A stretch of DNA of 64,000 bases from Atopsyche davidsoni. Its lineage: Eukaryota > Arthropoda > Insecta > Trichoptera > Hydrobiosidae. The translations under genes were made by a program, and so were the position numbers. Where the stretch lies: assembly GCA_022113835.1 (NCBI GenBank), contig JAILWY010000026.1:1880001-1944000 (forward strand). The letters are read 5' to 3'. The notes beneath the pieces are model-generated. The model worked only from the letters and a program-made list of their open reading frames with translations, searched no databases and was not told where the DNA came from. Each line of letters starts with the position of its first letter. The stretch's first letter is position 1. Positions 42,500-54,208 of this stretch are shown here, piece by piece.

Positions 42500-42533
42500 T
42501 GTATATATTATGTGTGTAAAGAATCTGTATTGG

Positions 42534-42735
42534 AGTAGTGGACTTGGAATAGTTGTGAGGGATGAGTACTTGCCGATATGGGGGGGCTTCTGCTGTTGTT
42601 TATCAGATCTAAACGTCTGAGCTGTGTAAGTGAAGGATTATTAGTAGTGTAGAAGGACCCGGGGACCCACTACACTGATACAACATGAGTATATGCACAG
42701 TGAAATGGTCGCCAACCTCCTCTGAGCAGACACAC
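42534..42735 (-). repeat. Dispersed repeat, family A (near full-length)
   Basis: GATCTAAACGTCTGAGCTGT, GTGTAGAAGGACCCGGGGAC and GTGAAATGGTCGCCAACCTC match the 20185 copy in the same orientation. Confidence 0.85.
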
Positions 42736-43099
42736 TTGAATGCCCAACTCCACAGGGATACAAACACCAAAACGATCCACGAGGTAATCATCGACCTCGC
42801 CCACTCCTTCCAAACATCGACATCCCTTGTCCCAAACCCCTCGATCAGCCACCTTCTAGAGTACAACCTAGAAGATTGCATATATCAGAAAAGCCCAAAA
42901 GCCATCCTCCTCCCATATAATGTATAATCATCCTCCCACCCACACACCACTCCACATAAATACAACTACATGGTGACACACGCCACCTAGCCAGTATGAA
43001 AGCGTTTGAAGAAAAGCAAACATATTTTTTTGTACCGCTAAAGCCAAAGACGATTGATGATTGACTTGATGAAGAAAAACTATTTTTATCAGTTCGCTG

Positions 43100-43340
43100 T
43101 AGTTAAAATCCGTCTAATTCGGTGTTGCCTTCGCCAGCCTGGAGTCCATTCACCACATTCCCGCAGGTAATAAATCCCTGGTAACCTGCGCCGGCGTGCT
43201 GCAGGACGTCCCTGGCTGACGTTGAAGGATCCCCCCATACGTCAGGGTCCGTGTGATCATCCGCCGCCGGAGCCCCCGGCCGCGGGCCTCGGCCCCCCAA
43301 TTTGGCAGTGATTACACCATTACAGCGCCACAAGTTATGG
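43100..43340. other. GC-rich island, possible regulatory element
   Basis: Includes CCCCCGGCCGCGGGCCTCGG and a homeodomain-like TGATTACACCATTACAG end. Open frames exist on the minus strand without recognisable protein similarity. Confidence 0.35.
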
Positions 43341-46300
43341 ACCTCTTGCGTTTTCCACGGGTTTTTATGTGAATGATACGTCTCGAGGCGCGGAGCGATG
43401 AAGTCTTATTAGATTTTTTTTTATGAAATTATAAAAGCAATTTGTTTCGCCAGTGATGATTATTAAATATTTTTAATAAATCCGTGTTTTTCACTCATAC
43501 ACGTTAATTGTACGTGCAATACATTTGTTGTCCCATTAAACATGAAACAGCCAAATATAAATAATTTTTTTAAGTGAAAAAATATTTTTACTCTATCGCG
43601 TTGTAACTAATCAACTTTTATGTATGTTCTCTTGACAAAAAAGTTAAAAGTTAAATAAACAGCAGGAAAAATCTGCAAAATATACAAATACAATCAAGTG
43701 TGCTAACCTAACCTTACCCGAGATAATTCAATTCAATCTCGCATCCTGCCTCCTTGATTGAGTTCTCCAATAAAACAATCTTTCGTTATTCATCACTGCG
43801 CTACAGTCACAAGTTAATTGGGATATTACAAGCATTGGGATTGTTAATTTTACTGCCTGAACTTTTTGGTTTATTAATATAATAAAAATAATAAAAACAA
43901 GGCAATCCCTAAGCAAACGCCGCACAGTGGGTCGTACACAAAGTAAACACCAATGAAATCGTTATTTTTATAAAAAAAAATTGTGTAATTTAATAAAATA
44001 ACAATCTGATACTTAACAGTTACTACAAACAAAAAATATATATTAAGTAACTTCAAATATTTATATTTTACGTATTTTAATTAATAAAGATGCTGTATTT
44101 TGGTTGTACAAAATTTGAGTTTTTTCTACACCCTATTGCATTAAACATTAAATTAAAATAAGTTATATATCTCTTTAAACTTATAATGACCACTAAAACC
44201 CTAAACTAACTTTATATTTCAATAGAGTATGTAACACTAATAATTCATCTAACTAAAAAAAATATTTTGAAGAATATTGACCCTACCGTGCACTATTCTA
44301 AATTTTGTACTATACTTGCATTAGTCACAAAATTATTTTGATGTAAACCCACAAGAATGAGTCAGAAGAAATGAGTAGCAAGAGATGACTAAAATGAAAT
44401 TACACTGCTTCCAAGAAGTCAAGATGCCTCTTGATGACCAATCTGTCAGGGAAAATTTTTCTCGGCATCCAACACTCCTGACTGTCACTTGACCAGTCAA
44501 AACGACGCGATGTTTTCCTTAGGGAACACCAAATGGCCGCTGACCTGACTCCAATAAAAACTACAGTAAATCAATTCTTGGATTTGTGTTTTTATAATAA
44601 CACATGTGACTTTTGAAGCTCCAAATCGCAAAACTTTTTCCACACCTAATTCAATGCATCGTACCAAAACAAATCCGCATCCATATTTATGCAAATTGTT
44701 TATACTTGGTTTAGTTTACTTTGAGCTTTTTATTAAAAAAAAGTATTTCACAGACTGCAGATCCGATACCTATTAAAAATAAATATTTGGCATGGGTTAT
44801 TCGGTTACTTCTAAATTAAAATTCATATTCTAGGTCAGCCACGATGGTGAAAAGTACAATCAATGACTTTACGCAATTGCCAAAAAAATATTGGATTATT
44901 TTCGCAGTTTAATTTGTACATTTTTGTCATGTATTAGTTATTTAAAAATTGAATTATATTTTTAATTAAACACGATGTTAACAAATTATAGAAGTCAGTC
45001 TATTCTCTGAAAACACATTAACCGTACAAAAAAAAACTTTATAGAGAAAAAATGCAAAAAATTGTCATAAATTTTTTTTTGAGATATTTTATAATTGTTA
45101 ATGACAGGAGAATGTTTGTTTTATTTGTGCTGTCATTGCAGAGAAATATTTTATAAACATCAATGAATAATTTTAATTATTCAAATAACTAAATAAATTA
45201 TACTAAAATAATAATAAAAAAATATATCATAGACAGTTTGCGTGCCATTGAACTGTTATTTTTATGTTACAAATAAAATATGTTTATTTACTTGTAAATA
45301 AATCTTACTCCACGATGGCCTTCTCGAGAATTTTTCACGACGGGGAGTCTTACAGAATCCATAAAATAATAAAAGGGGTCATCACCATTTTTAATAAATT
45401 AATATTAAAGCAATTAATTTAGTTTCTCAAATATAAAATTGAATTTAAATAGTCTTTATAGAGGAATATACTTTATATATAATTTGGTGAATAAAATAAG
45501 AAAATATTGTGAACAATATTATTATATACACTAATCACAATACCTGTATTATTGTAAATGTAACATTTTATATTTTTTACATGACTATAAGGTGCTTAAA
45601 AATCTTTAAGGAATATTTACAATTCCTAAAATTAAAAATATTATTTTCGTGATTCAATTATTCAGAATAGAAATCTTTCGATTAAAATTTAATGACGTTT
45701 GTCTCGTATTTTTTCAATTGTATTCTCAATTTGTTGAAAAACTATTACTTGTTTATATATACTTCCTTTAACTGCGTTGTATGTTTCCACCCGATAAATA
45801 ACCATTTATCGTTTACTATTTTTAAGATTAAAAATAAAATGTACATTCAAAGGAAAAATGGGAGGATACCAGTAAAGAGATACAATCTCAACATGGCGCC
45901 AGGAGAATGAGACGGAGGTACATGCAAGAAGATTACCTAAAAAAATATTACCCTATTACTAATTATCATTCAACAAATCGTCAACATCAATATACTCATC
46001 TTAAATTTGTCAATATAAGTCTGATGGACCAGGTTTCCTATTTGACCACGCATCGGTATCCATTTTTGAACACAGCCAAAAATATATTTTAGTTACTGAA
46101 TTATTTTACCTTTCAGATTTATTTCAACTTTGCACAGGACTTTGCGTACTGCAGAAAATTCTTTTTTTATGTTAGGGAAATTAAATATATATAATATGTA
46201 TGTGTGAACACCTTCATGTCGTAATTAATTAGCTAAATAATATTTGAATAATTTCAATATCAGCAGGCACAAACATAAATTTATTTAATGATCGTTATCA

Positions 46301-47999
46301 AATAAATAAGGTACTAATAATTTATCTTAAGATTCTAGCTATATCTGATTTAATCAGTTGTTTAAATACAAATTAACGCAAGATTCTCTGTAATAGAAGA
46401 AACAAATCCAAACCATAAGACCAGGTTAATGTTGGGTCAATAGACTGAGAAGTCTAAGTGTGTTATATTTTATTACCTTCAAATAAATTGTAAGAAATGG
46501 TCATTATTTTTAATTGTGGGATAACACCGGAAAAACCACGGCTTCGCGGGCTTATTAGGCAAATCAGGTAAACTTGCTTGTATACTTATAATATAAGCGC
46601 AGAATTTATTAATGTTTGAAGAAGACAGAATTCATAAAGGTTTAACACGAGAAATTTAAATAAAATATGTAACCTCCAAAAACATATTTACTACTTTAGT
46701 TCTTCGCAAGTCATTATTTATCACTCGTCATTTTCCATACTTTACAAGTTTATTTCGATAACTTTTTACATAATATTTTTATTGAGAATACGGTAGGTAG
46801 AAATAAACAAAATAATAACTCTCTAGAAAGGTTTCGCATATAATAGAACTACAGGAAAATTGTAAATATTTCAGTAAAAACGATCAGATTGAATTTTGGT
46901 GACGCATGGAAGAATAAAATCATTGTAAACATATTCATTTCATCCCACTTGTATTGTATTTTGGAGTAATCCACTATTTGTATAATCACAAAATTTAATA
47001 TTAATATTATCAAAGCTTTATTTAATCTGTCTATGTTTCGCCTCGATACCAAAATCGTCCCGCATAAGGGTTGATTATTTTTAATGACATGGACATTGAT
47101 TAATAAGAAAGGCTCGTAGATTGTAGTCTCGAGCGATAAGTCCTGACTGACGTTTTATTTCGGAACCACTCTCAAATATACATCTGAAATAAAGTCCGGC
47201 GTTTCATGGTCTGAGCTGAGACGATGGCGTCTGTGCTCGCCACCTCCTCCGTCTGATGGCAGATACTGTCCAATGGAAAGGAGACGCGCGGACAATGGGG
47301 TGCTCTTTAGCATTCAAGATAACGACAGTAAGAATTAAATACGAAGAATAAATGTCAATATTTAAAAAAAATAATATTTAATACAACAAAGATCATTATC
47401 ATAAATTTAATTTAAAATAAATATCTTCAATCTCAGTGGTAAGAATAAAAATATTTTCTATTAATTGAATACCCATAAAACAGATTGTAAATTCTGATTT
47501 TATACTGTTGAATATTCAAATAGAGTGTGATAAGTATTGTATATTTTTTATTGCTTTGTTCATTATCTAGAAATATTGAATTTATTAATTTTAATAAATG
47601 TTTAAATTAATTAAGTGAAGTCACTAAGCTGTGAAAAACAACATTTTAAAAATTAACTCAAACCGTGCTCAAGTCTTTCTGCGTTGTTACTATATACGTC
47701 ACTCAAAAAACTTTTATATCGTGAATACATGTTATGATACCAATAATTTTTATGGTGGCATCTGCATTAATAACGTAAATATGTTCTATGTTGTATATGC
47801 TATAAATAATTGTACACTGTTTCTATGGTTACAAATAAAACTCCACCGCTCGGTAACTTTTCACTCATCCTCGATCTCACATTCATGTTGACACAAGAAA
47901 AAGCCTCGGACGCGACCGACTATCAGCCAGTCAAATATATATATATATTTTTTTTAAATATATATATATAATATTTATATTAATAAAGTGCCTCGTCTA

Positions 48000-48210
48000 C
48001 TGGCGTGTAAGCTTGGATCGGAGAGGGGACGGAGGCTGCGCGGGCATCACCTCAACTCGGTCCCCGGTCAGTGAGTCCGGAGAACCCTCGCCCCATCAAC
48101 AGCCATGGCCGGGCGCGGGTCATGGTCGGCCCCATAAATATCAACATTAAATCTGCCGCTGAGCGCCGAGCAGGCCCGCTCTTCCATGGGACAGTTCAGG
48201 CAGGGGAGGT
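48000..48210. other. GC-rich island, possible regulatory element
   Basis: GC-rich around CAACAGCCATGGCCGGGCGC, with CCCCATAAATATCAACATTA at its centre, resembling clustered AT-rich factor sites. It sits next to a TA repeat. No protein similarity seen. Confidence 0.35.
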
Positions 48211-49336
48211 CAATTCTATGGAAGTATTTTTTAAAAATATTTTTAAGTTCGATACCTTACAATAAACTTGATATATACTACATATCTAACATTTCAAATT
48301 TATATTATAAATTATTAACTCGAATTTCAAATTTTTTAAATTTTATTTGACAAGTTATCTAAAAAGTTAAATTGCTTTCATCAGTGCACTTCACACAGTC
48401 AAGAAGTTCTATATAATATTTTTTTTTCGAATCAAATTCGTAGCTTCATGGTTATCGCCTTTCATATCTCATCGGTGACAAAAATAAATAAATTATTTAA
48501 CTTTAATTCAGTACACAGTAAACCTGTTTAAGTAAAATATGCGGATTTTTTAAATATTTACTTATAATCATTGGTTCTGCGTACAGTTCCCTGATGCGGA
48601 ACGCGCTAAGTAAATAACACTCACATATGCTCTTGCCGCATGTTTGAAGCCGACTAACGACAATATAAGGCAGTTCATATAAAATTATAGCGGCCATTTT
48701 ATACAAATTGTTTTAATCTCAAAGAAATAAATAAAAATTAAACAACATTCGCGTATTAAAATCTTGAATCGTTGGTGTTATAAAAGTATAAATGATAGTG
48801 GATACATTACACATTTTTGCTTTAGTGTAATAAACAAGCTTATGTAAGTTGTTTTTACAGCAGTAATTACGTACCAAACAAAATAAATAATATTCGGATG
48901 ATCCAGTCTGGTGCGCAGAGTTAGAATGTACCGACTCGACGTATAAAGCATGTGCGATTACTCATTTTCTATAGTAGCGCAGCGTAATGAAAACTTTTTC
49001 TCTGTTTATAATTAAAAGCATTTGCATTGAACATGACTTAGAAAGAAATCTGAAGCCACGGCAAGTGGTAGACTTGTTACGCAACAAGCGTTAGGTTTTC
49101 TCTTGTTAATCACACTTAGATAGCGATTTGCGGGTAAATTTCTATTTTTTATCTTCATTCCACAAGCGGAAGACATCCATGCTCAGATAATCCGAGAACG
49201 AAAAGCCTTTTGCAACTCTGTAAGAGAAGAAGGGTGCAAGGGAGAAATAAGCAAGGGGTAAGTTGAGAGCAATTAGAGGCTTTTCTTTTCTTTGATCTTC
49301 TGAACATATTTGAAGCAAACGATAGTTTAAGTTATT

Positions 49337-49485
49337 TTATAATGATAACAGTACCTTTGTATTTTGTCTTCACTTTGAGTTTATTAAAATTATTTGCATT
49401 ACTAGTTTCGACCCAATACACTGGGTCAATAATTTTAACAAACTCAAAGTGAAGACAAAATACAAAGGTTCTGTTATCATTATAA
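49337..49485. repeat. Foldback, 58-bp arms with internal palindromic loop
   Basis: 49337-49394 and 49428-49485 are inverted copies with two mismatches. The 33-base loop itself contains GACCCA...TGGGTC. Confidence 0.92.
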
Positions 49486-49879
49486 TAATCGATCTTCACG
49501 AATCAAACGCCTTGTCCCTCATCAAGATTAAGTTATTTTAACTTTATAAACTACCAAAGGCATAAAAGATAATCATTTCGGACAAATAAGATCAGATTAA
49601 AGTAATACTCGAAAACTCAAACCAATATTGAGACAATAAAAAATCACAACGTTGCTTTTGGACTCATACTTTATTCATCAAATATATTTATTTTATGGAT
49701 AAAGTTGAATAGGCCTGGGGTGGATACATAAACATGAATATTTATTATCAATCCATGTCAGAATGATTGTCCTCCGAAACTGTTCCCGGTACATGAGCTC
49801 TCCACATTGAGCTGCTTGACCTGCCGGCCTCCTAGCCGCGCGCCACGGTACGTAATCTGAGTCAGTAGTGTGTGTCCCA

Positions 49880-49990
49880 CCGCTTTGTTAGTGCAGTGGT
49901 AAGCACACGTGCTTATTGACTGTGAGGTCCAAGGTTCAAACCTCATTAAGGAAAAAGTCTTTGGTTTATTTTTTAATTGAAATAAATTAA
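49880..49990 (+). repeat. Second type of tRNA-derived SINE
   Basis: TTAGTGCAGTGGTAAGCACA resembles an A box, and GGTTCAAACCTC a B box 30 bp on, followed by AT-rich sequence. It is not a functional tRNA gene because the arms do not close. Confidence 0.6.
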
Positions 49991-51361
49991 AATTGTACAC
50001 TGCTGAAAATAGCCGAAGGACGCCGGGAAATAAGCAAGTTTCAAAACCTATATGAAAAGTGTTTGTTTTTTTTATTTTGAACATATAAACAGTTTCTTAC
50101 AGAAAGCTTATGTTTCTAGACTCAACTGTCAGCAGTTTCCCTTTGATGTATTTCAAGTAATTTACGCGTTTACGTGTGTGTGGTTTCAGTGATTTACAGA
50201 CCTGTCAGGGGTTGATGTTATTGGGATTATTCTCACGTATTCACAAAGGATAACCAAACCTAAAAAATTCAATCAGGAGATCTCAAAAGGTGTGAAGAAA
50301 TTTTAACAGCGTTCCTTGATAACGAGTATGAGGCAATGCAGCGGCCTCTCTCAAAGCTTTCGGGGTCATTACCGGCAGACACACACGAGGTGCTAATGAT
50401 GGACCTCGCGTGGCGGGGACTGCTTTTTATATAGACAAATGACACCTTTCTAAAACTATCCAATTTCACACCTTTCTTCAAATTTATTAACAGCTATAGA
50501 ATATTTTTAAAGCCTAATTTTGTATATACCTTTAGGCTCTGGTTGATAAAGAAGTCAATATCAAAATATGAGTGTTTATGGAGCCCTTTTTTTAAAAAAA
50601 ATATCCGCTTTTTATTGAATACAAAATAATAAAAAAACTATCTATATCTGTATTTTTTTGTATAAAAAAGTGACAGCCAGATTTTGTGTAATATTACTTT
50701 TTTGTTCACAATAAAATCAGCTATGTACTAATATATTTTAAAATTGTTATTACACAACAATATGATCACAATCTAAAGCCAGTTTTAATTTACCCTTTCA
50801 TCTTAGTAAATATGTTGGAGTGATAAAAACTAAGGAAATCGACGTACGCATATTTGATGGACTCTCAAGTAAATTAACTATGTTGATCTGATTGTAAATT
50901 AAATAAATTTAATGTGTTTTGTTAAATAATATACTTAGTAGAAAGAAAATGAATTTCATTCTAGCGGCGATGTTGTGTTTGAAGGCAGTCAATATGAAAA
51001 CCACAGAATCGTTGAGGTGTGATCATATTTCCAAACGAAGCGCGTCTAATAATAAAAATCTATCAACGCATCCCGTAGACGCATCCCACTAATAGAAAAC
51101 AAACAAAAGTCCTAAAAAGGATCAAATACTAAATATGTGTGTACATATACGAGTAATATTTGAACCCAAAATAAATCGGAGCAGCTATAGTAAATCTAAA
51201 ACGCCATGAGCTACGAGAATACCGATCCGAGGCGCGACTTCACCTGACAGAGCTTTGAAGACAATAACTTGCTGAATGTGCAAACCATCTAGTTTTTTTT
51301 TATTTTTATAACCAACAGTATTAAAAATTAAAGCGATCAATCTCATATTGTAAATATTTGA
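49991..51361. other. Non-coding region
   Basis: AT-rich, with one GC-richer island at 50290-50430 containing GGTGCTAATGATGGACC. Nothing else recognised. Confidence 0.65.
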
Positions 51362-51600
51362 TGTCTATTTTGTGGATTGAACGTCAATCGAGTGCGTTTT
51401 AATTACCTTTACAGGCTTATATTACTTACTAATATGATTTCAAAGAAACCCTCAGAAAAATATCATCGTAACTTGTGTAGGATTCGAACATGAAGGTGAC
51501 TCGTTAGCACAAGGGTCAGTGCACCAGCCATGTAAGCTTGGAGATGTAGGTTCGAATCCTATTTAATGTGTGAAAAAATATGCCTAATCATATTATTAAT
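51362..51600 (+). repeat. tRNA-derived SINE, composite copy
   Basis: A tail-first segment (TGGATTGAACGTCAATCGAG to CATCGTAACTTGTGTAGGAT) precedes a head-to-tail copy with A box TTAGCACAAGGGTCAGTGCA and B box GGTTCGAATCC at 51549-51559. It is the best-preserved tRNA-like head of this family here. Confidence 0.85.
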
Positions 51601-52978
51601 ATTTTATTTAAAATTTGTTTTCTAAACTAATATCCTCGAACGAATGAACAATAATATTGTAATATTCTTTAAAATGTGAAGTATTACATATTGAATCAGA
51701 CTGTTGTAGATATTAAAAGTATTGTGGGTGTAAACGTGGCTTGTAAATTCAGAAGACCCCTCCGAGTCACCAGAACTCACGCGTGGTCCGAAAAAATCCC
51801 AAATATGTACTCTGCTCAAATTTTTCCGAGCGGCGGGATAACATTACAATCTAAAGGTAAAATAAGATCGAAAAGGGCTGTAAAATTGACTTCTTATTGA
51901 TCTGTAGGAGAAGGAATCCCACCGCCGCGATAGTATTGAATTCCCAGTCGAAGTATTCGATCTCGCGGGGCCGCTCGCGCGTTTATTATTGAGTTGATTA
52001 TATCATTTAAATTCGAATTTTTTGATGTGTATATTGATTAATAATAAAAATATATATTCGCTCTAAAAAAAACTAAATGAGTCACCTTTACGAAGGACAA
52101 ATCGCTACGCTCAAACTCAAAGTAGGTATGACGATTAAATATCTAAGAAACTAAATATTTAAACAGATTACTCGACTATTGATATTATTCATTATTTTCG
52201 GCATCACTGTCCCATTGCCATTTTTATTTGGTGATGTTTTCGAAATCATCATTGTTTTCACAATTCTGCAAATACAACGTCTCGCTGTATAATATGTGTG
52301 TTATAAATATTTTCTATGAGTAACAATCAACTGTTTAAAAGGTTTACTATATTTTAAAGCGCGTGTTTTTATTGTTCCTTTAAAAGATTTCACATCTTCT
52401 AGACCACGACGACAGAGATCTTTGAGGCTAGGTTTTCGCAGAACTCAAAAGATGCAGTTAGAAATTTGAGCTCGATTTCAAAGGGAGAATCCCAATAGTC
52501 TCAATAGCCATTGGTATTTCCAGTTTTTCTACAGGTAAGAAGGAGGCGATGGACCCGCGCGGCCATGTTTGTTTAGCCGCGAGCGAGGGCGCCACGAAAG
52601 GCGGCGCAAAGGATCGCCGGTAAATAAAATACGAAACACACATTTTAAATAAAAAAAATAATGAACCAGCGGCGGGGAATGACGAGGGGGGATCCCTGCT
52701 CTTGCAAGAGAGAGCCCATTCTACAGGAGCGATCCATTTTTTATTATTTTCTAATAGATCTTTTCAGCGGTGCCGATGTTTTCACGAGCGAAAATTTTTC
52801 AGAATTGTCAGGCGCATTTTGTCCAGAAATTTCAATAAAAGTTTCTGCACTTTTATCTATTATCAAACTTGTTCACTATTATATTATTGATTTTTGTGAA
52901 GATCGTTTCACAGGAAGTACGATTTTGCCTATACAGGTTTTATTGAAAAATGATTGTTAAAAATTCTTACTAAGTACC
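51601..52978. other. Non-coding region with GC-richer islands
   Basis: Islands at 51740-51990 and 52530-52740, the latter containing GCCGCGAGCGAGGGCGCCAC. Open frames give no recognisable protein. Confidence 0.6.
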
Positions 52979-53100
52979 AGTGATTCGTTGGTATAATTGG
53001 TAATACACCGGCCATGTAAGCTTAAGGATGTGAGCTCGAATCCTACACAACTCACGGTGATATTTTTCTGAGATTTTCTTTAATAATTTTTCAATATTTG
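52979..53100 (+). repeat. tRNA-derived SINE copy
   Basis: GTTGGTATAATTGGTAATAC (A box) and a decayed B box GAGCTCGAATCC precede the tail CACGGTGATATTTTTCTGAG. Confidence 0.85.
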
Positions 53101-53235
53101 AAAAAATGTAGTTCACTACTGTTTTATTTATTAAGCTGTTATACATCAAGCAAACAAGGTTCTTTTAATACATGATAACTATTTACTGTGCATTGTCATA
53201 ATATCTTATTCATAAAAATATAAGTCCAAATAAGA

Positions 53236-53590
53236 TTGTTTGTAAGTCATATACTTTTCAACCTTTTTACAATACTTTTTGACCCTTTCTTCGAACATGT
53301 CTCTATCCTGGGCCAGTCTCACCAATTCGGCCGCACTTCTGATCTCCAGCCACTGGCACGAATTCCTTCTTCCGATGCCTCTTTTTCCTTCAATTTTTCC
53401 TTGGACAATCAGCTGGAGGGTGCTATATGTGGCGAAAAATGTGGCTAAAATGTAAGACCTTCCGCTTCTTTACCAACGTCAAGAGCTCTCTTTCATTTGT
53501 GACGGATTTTCCTATACAGCCACATGTATTGAGTATCCAAGCTTCGACTCCATAAAGGAGAACTGAGACGACAAAACATTGACAGCGATA
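53236..53590 (-). pseudogene. Non-LTR retrotransposon reverse transcriptase, C-terminal fragment
   Basis: On the minus strand, one frame gives VVSVLLYGVEAWIL and NERELLTLVKKRKVLHFSHI, the end-of-RT region of LINE polyproteins. After a frameshift near 53430, another frame gives LQLIVQGKIEGKRGIGRRNS and a WLEIRS-type continuation. The catalytic FADD motif is not present. It is a degraded insertion; the clade is uncertain. Confidence 0.85.
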
Positions 53591-54023
53591 TCGCTCGATT
53601 TAATTTACATCAATTATTTGAAATTCCGTAGTGTAGATAACAAATATGATGAAAAACTAATTCGCCTTAGAATTTATTTTTATTTTTTAATATTTAATAA
53701 AATTTAAGGCTTTAAATTGGGGTTCGTTTGTAGCGTGTAGGACAGGGCGTGGTCGGGCGCGCGCCCCGCCGTGTGCCTCGGTCTAGCGCCAGTGGCCTGG
53801 GGGATCAGATGGATCAGACCCCTTTCTGCCCAAATAAAAACAAGCATTTTAACACTACATTGCATTTAAGATTGCAACACTTATCAACAAAAGTAAAAAA
53901 AAGATTATCATTTAAAAAATATATATATTACACGATAAACTTGCTTAACAATAATTTATGTTTTTGAGCACTTTCTCCCATCGCTGAATATTTTTTGTTG
54001 ATTCTTACATCATTCGTTGGTTT

Positions 54024-54208
54024 TCAAAAATGTTTGCACGCCTCTTCGTATAATAGATTGTCCATTACACAACCGTATAAGTAGCCATGAAGCACCTGCT
54101 TCTTCAGCACCGCGGATGGAGCAGGTCGAGGAATACCTCCACGCACGCGTAGGTTCTTTGGCGTCATTTTGACATAGCCAATTACAAAATATTTCTTTTG
54201 CGCATCGC
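54024..54208 (-). CDS. Unidentified exon-like coding fragment (candidate terminal exon)
   Basis: On the minus strand, a pyrimidine-rich tract ends TGTATTCCAG at 54218-54209. It is followed by two bases and 60 codons to a TGA at 54026-54024. The protein includes YFVIGYVKMTPKNLRVRGG, then IPRPAPSAVLKKQVLHGYLY and MDNLLYEEACKHF. Residue composition looks like a folded protein, and base composition is richer in GC than the flanks. No in-frame ATG precedes it nearby, so if real it is a terminal exon whose partners lie at higher coordinates, or a gene or transposon fragment. I do not recognise the family. Confidence 0.35.

Larger units (their letters stand above)
42736..49336. other. Non-coding region with GC-rich islands
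   Basis: AT-rich, with GC-rich islands at 43100-43340, 47220-47310 and 48000-48210. A TA-rich tract lies at 47934-47975. No gene recognised. Confidence 0.65.

Noticed and set aside
42609..42881. 90-codon minus-strand frame
   Set aside because: It lies largely in a family A repeat whose other copies do not keep the frame.
49880..49950. Possible tRNA gene with A-box and B-box-like sequences
   Set aside because: Acceptor and anticodon stems do not pair; the AT-rich tail fits a SINE.
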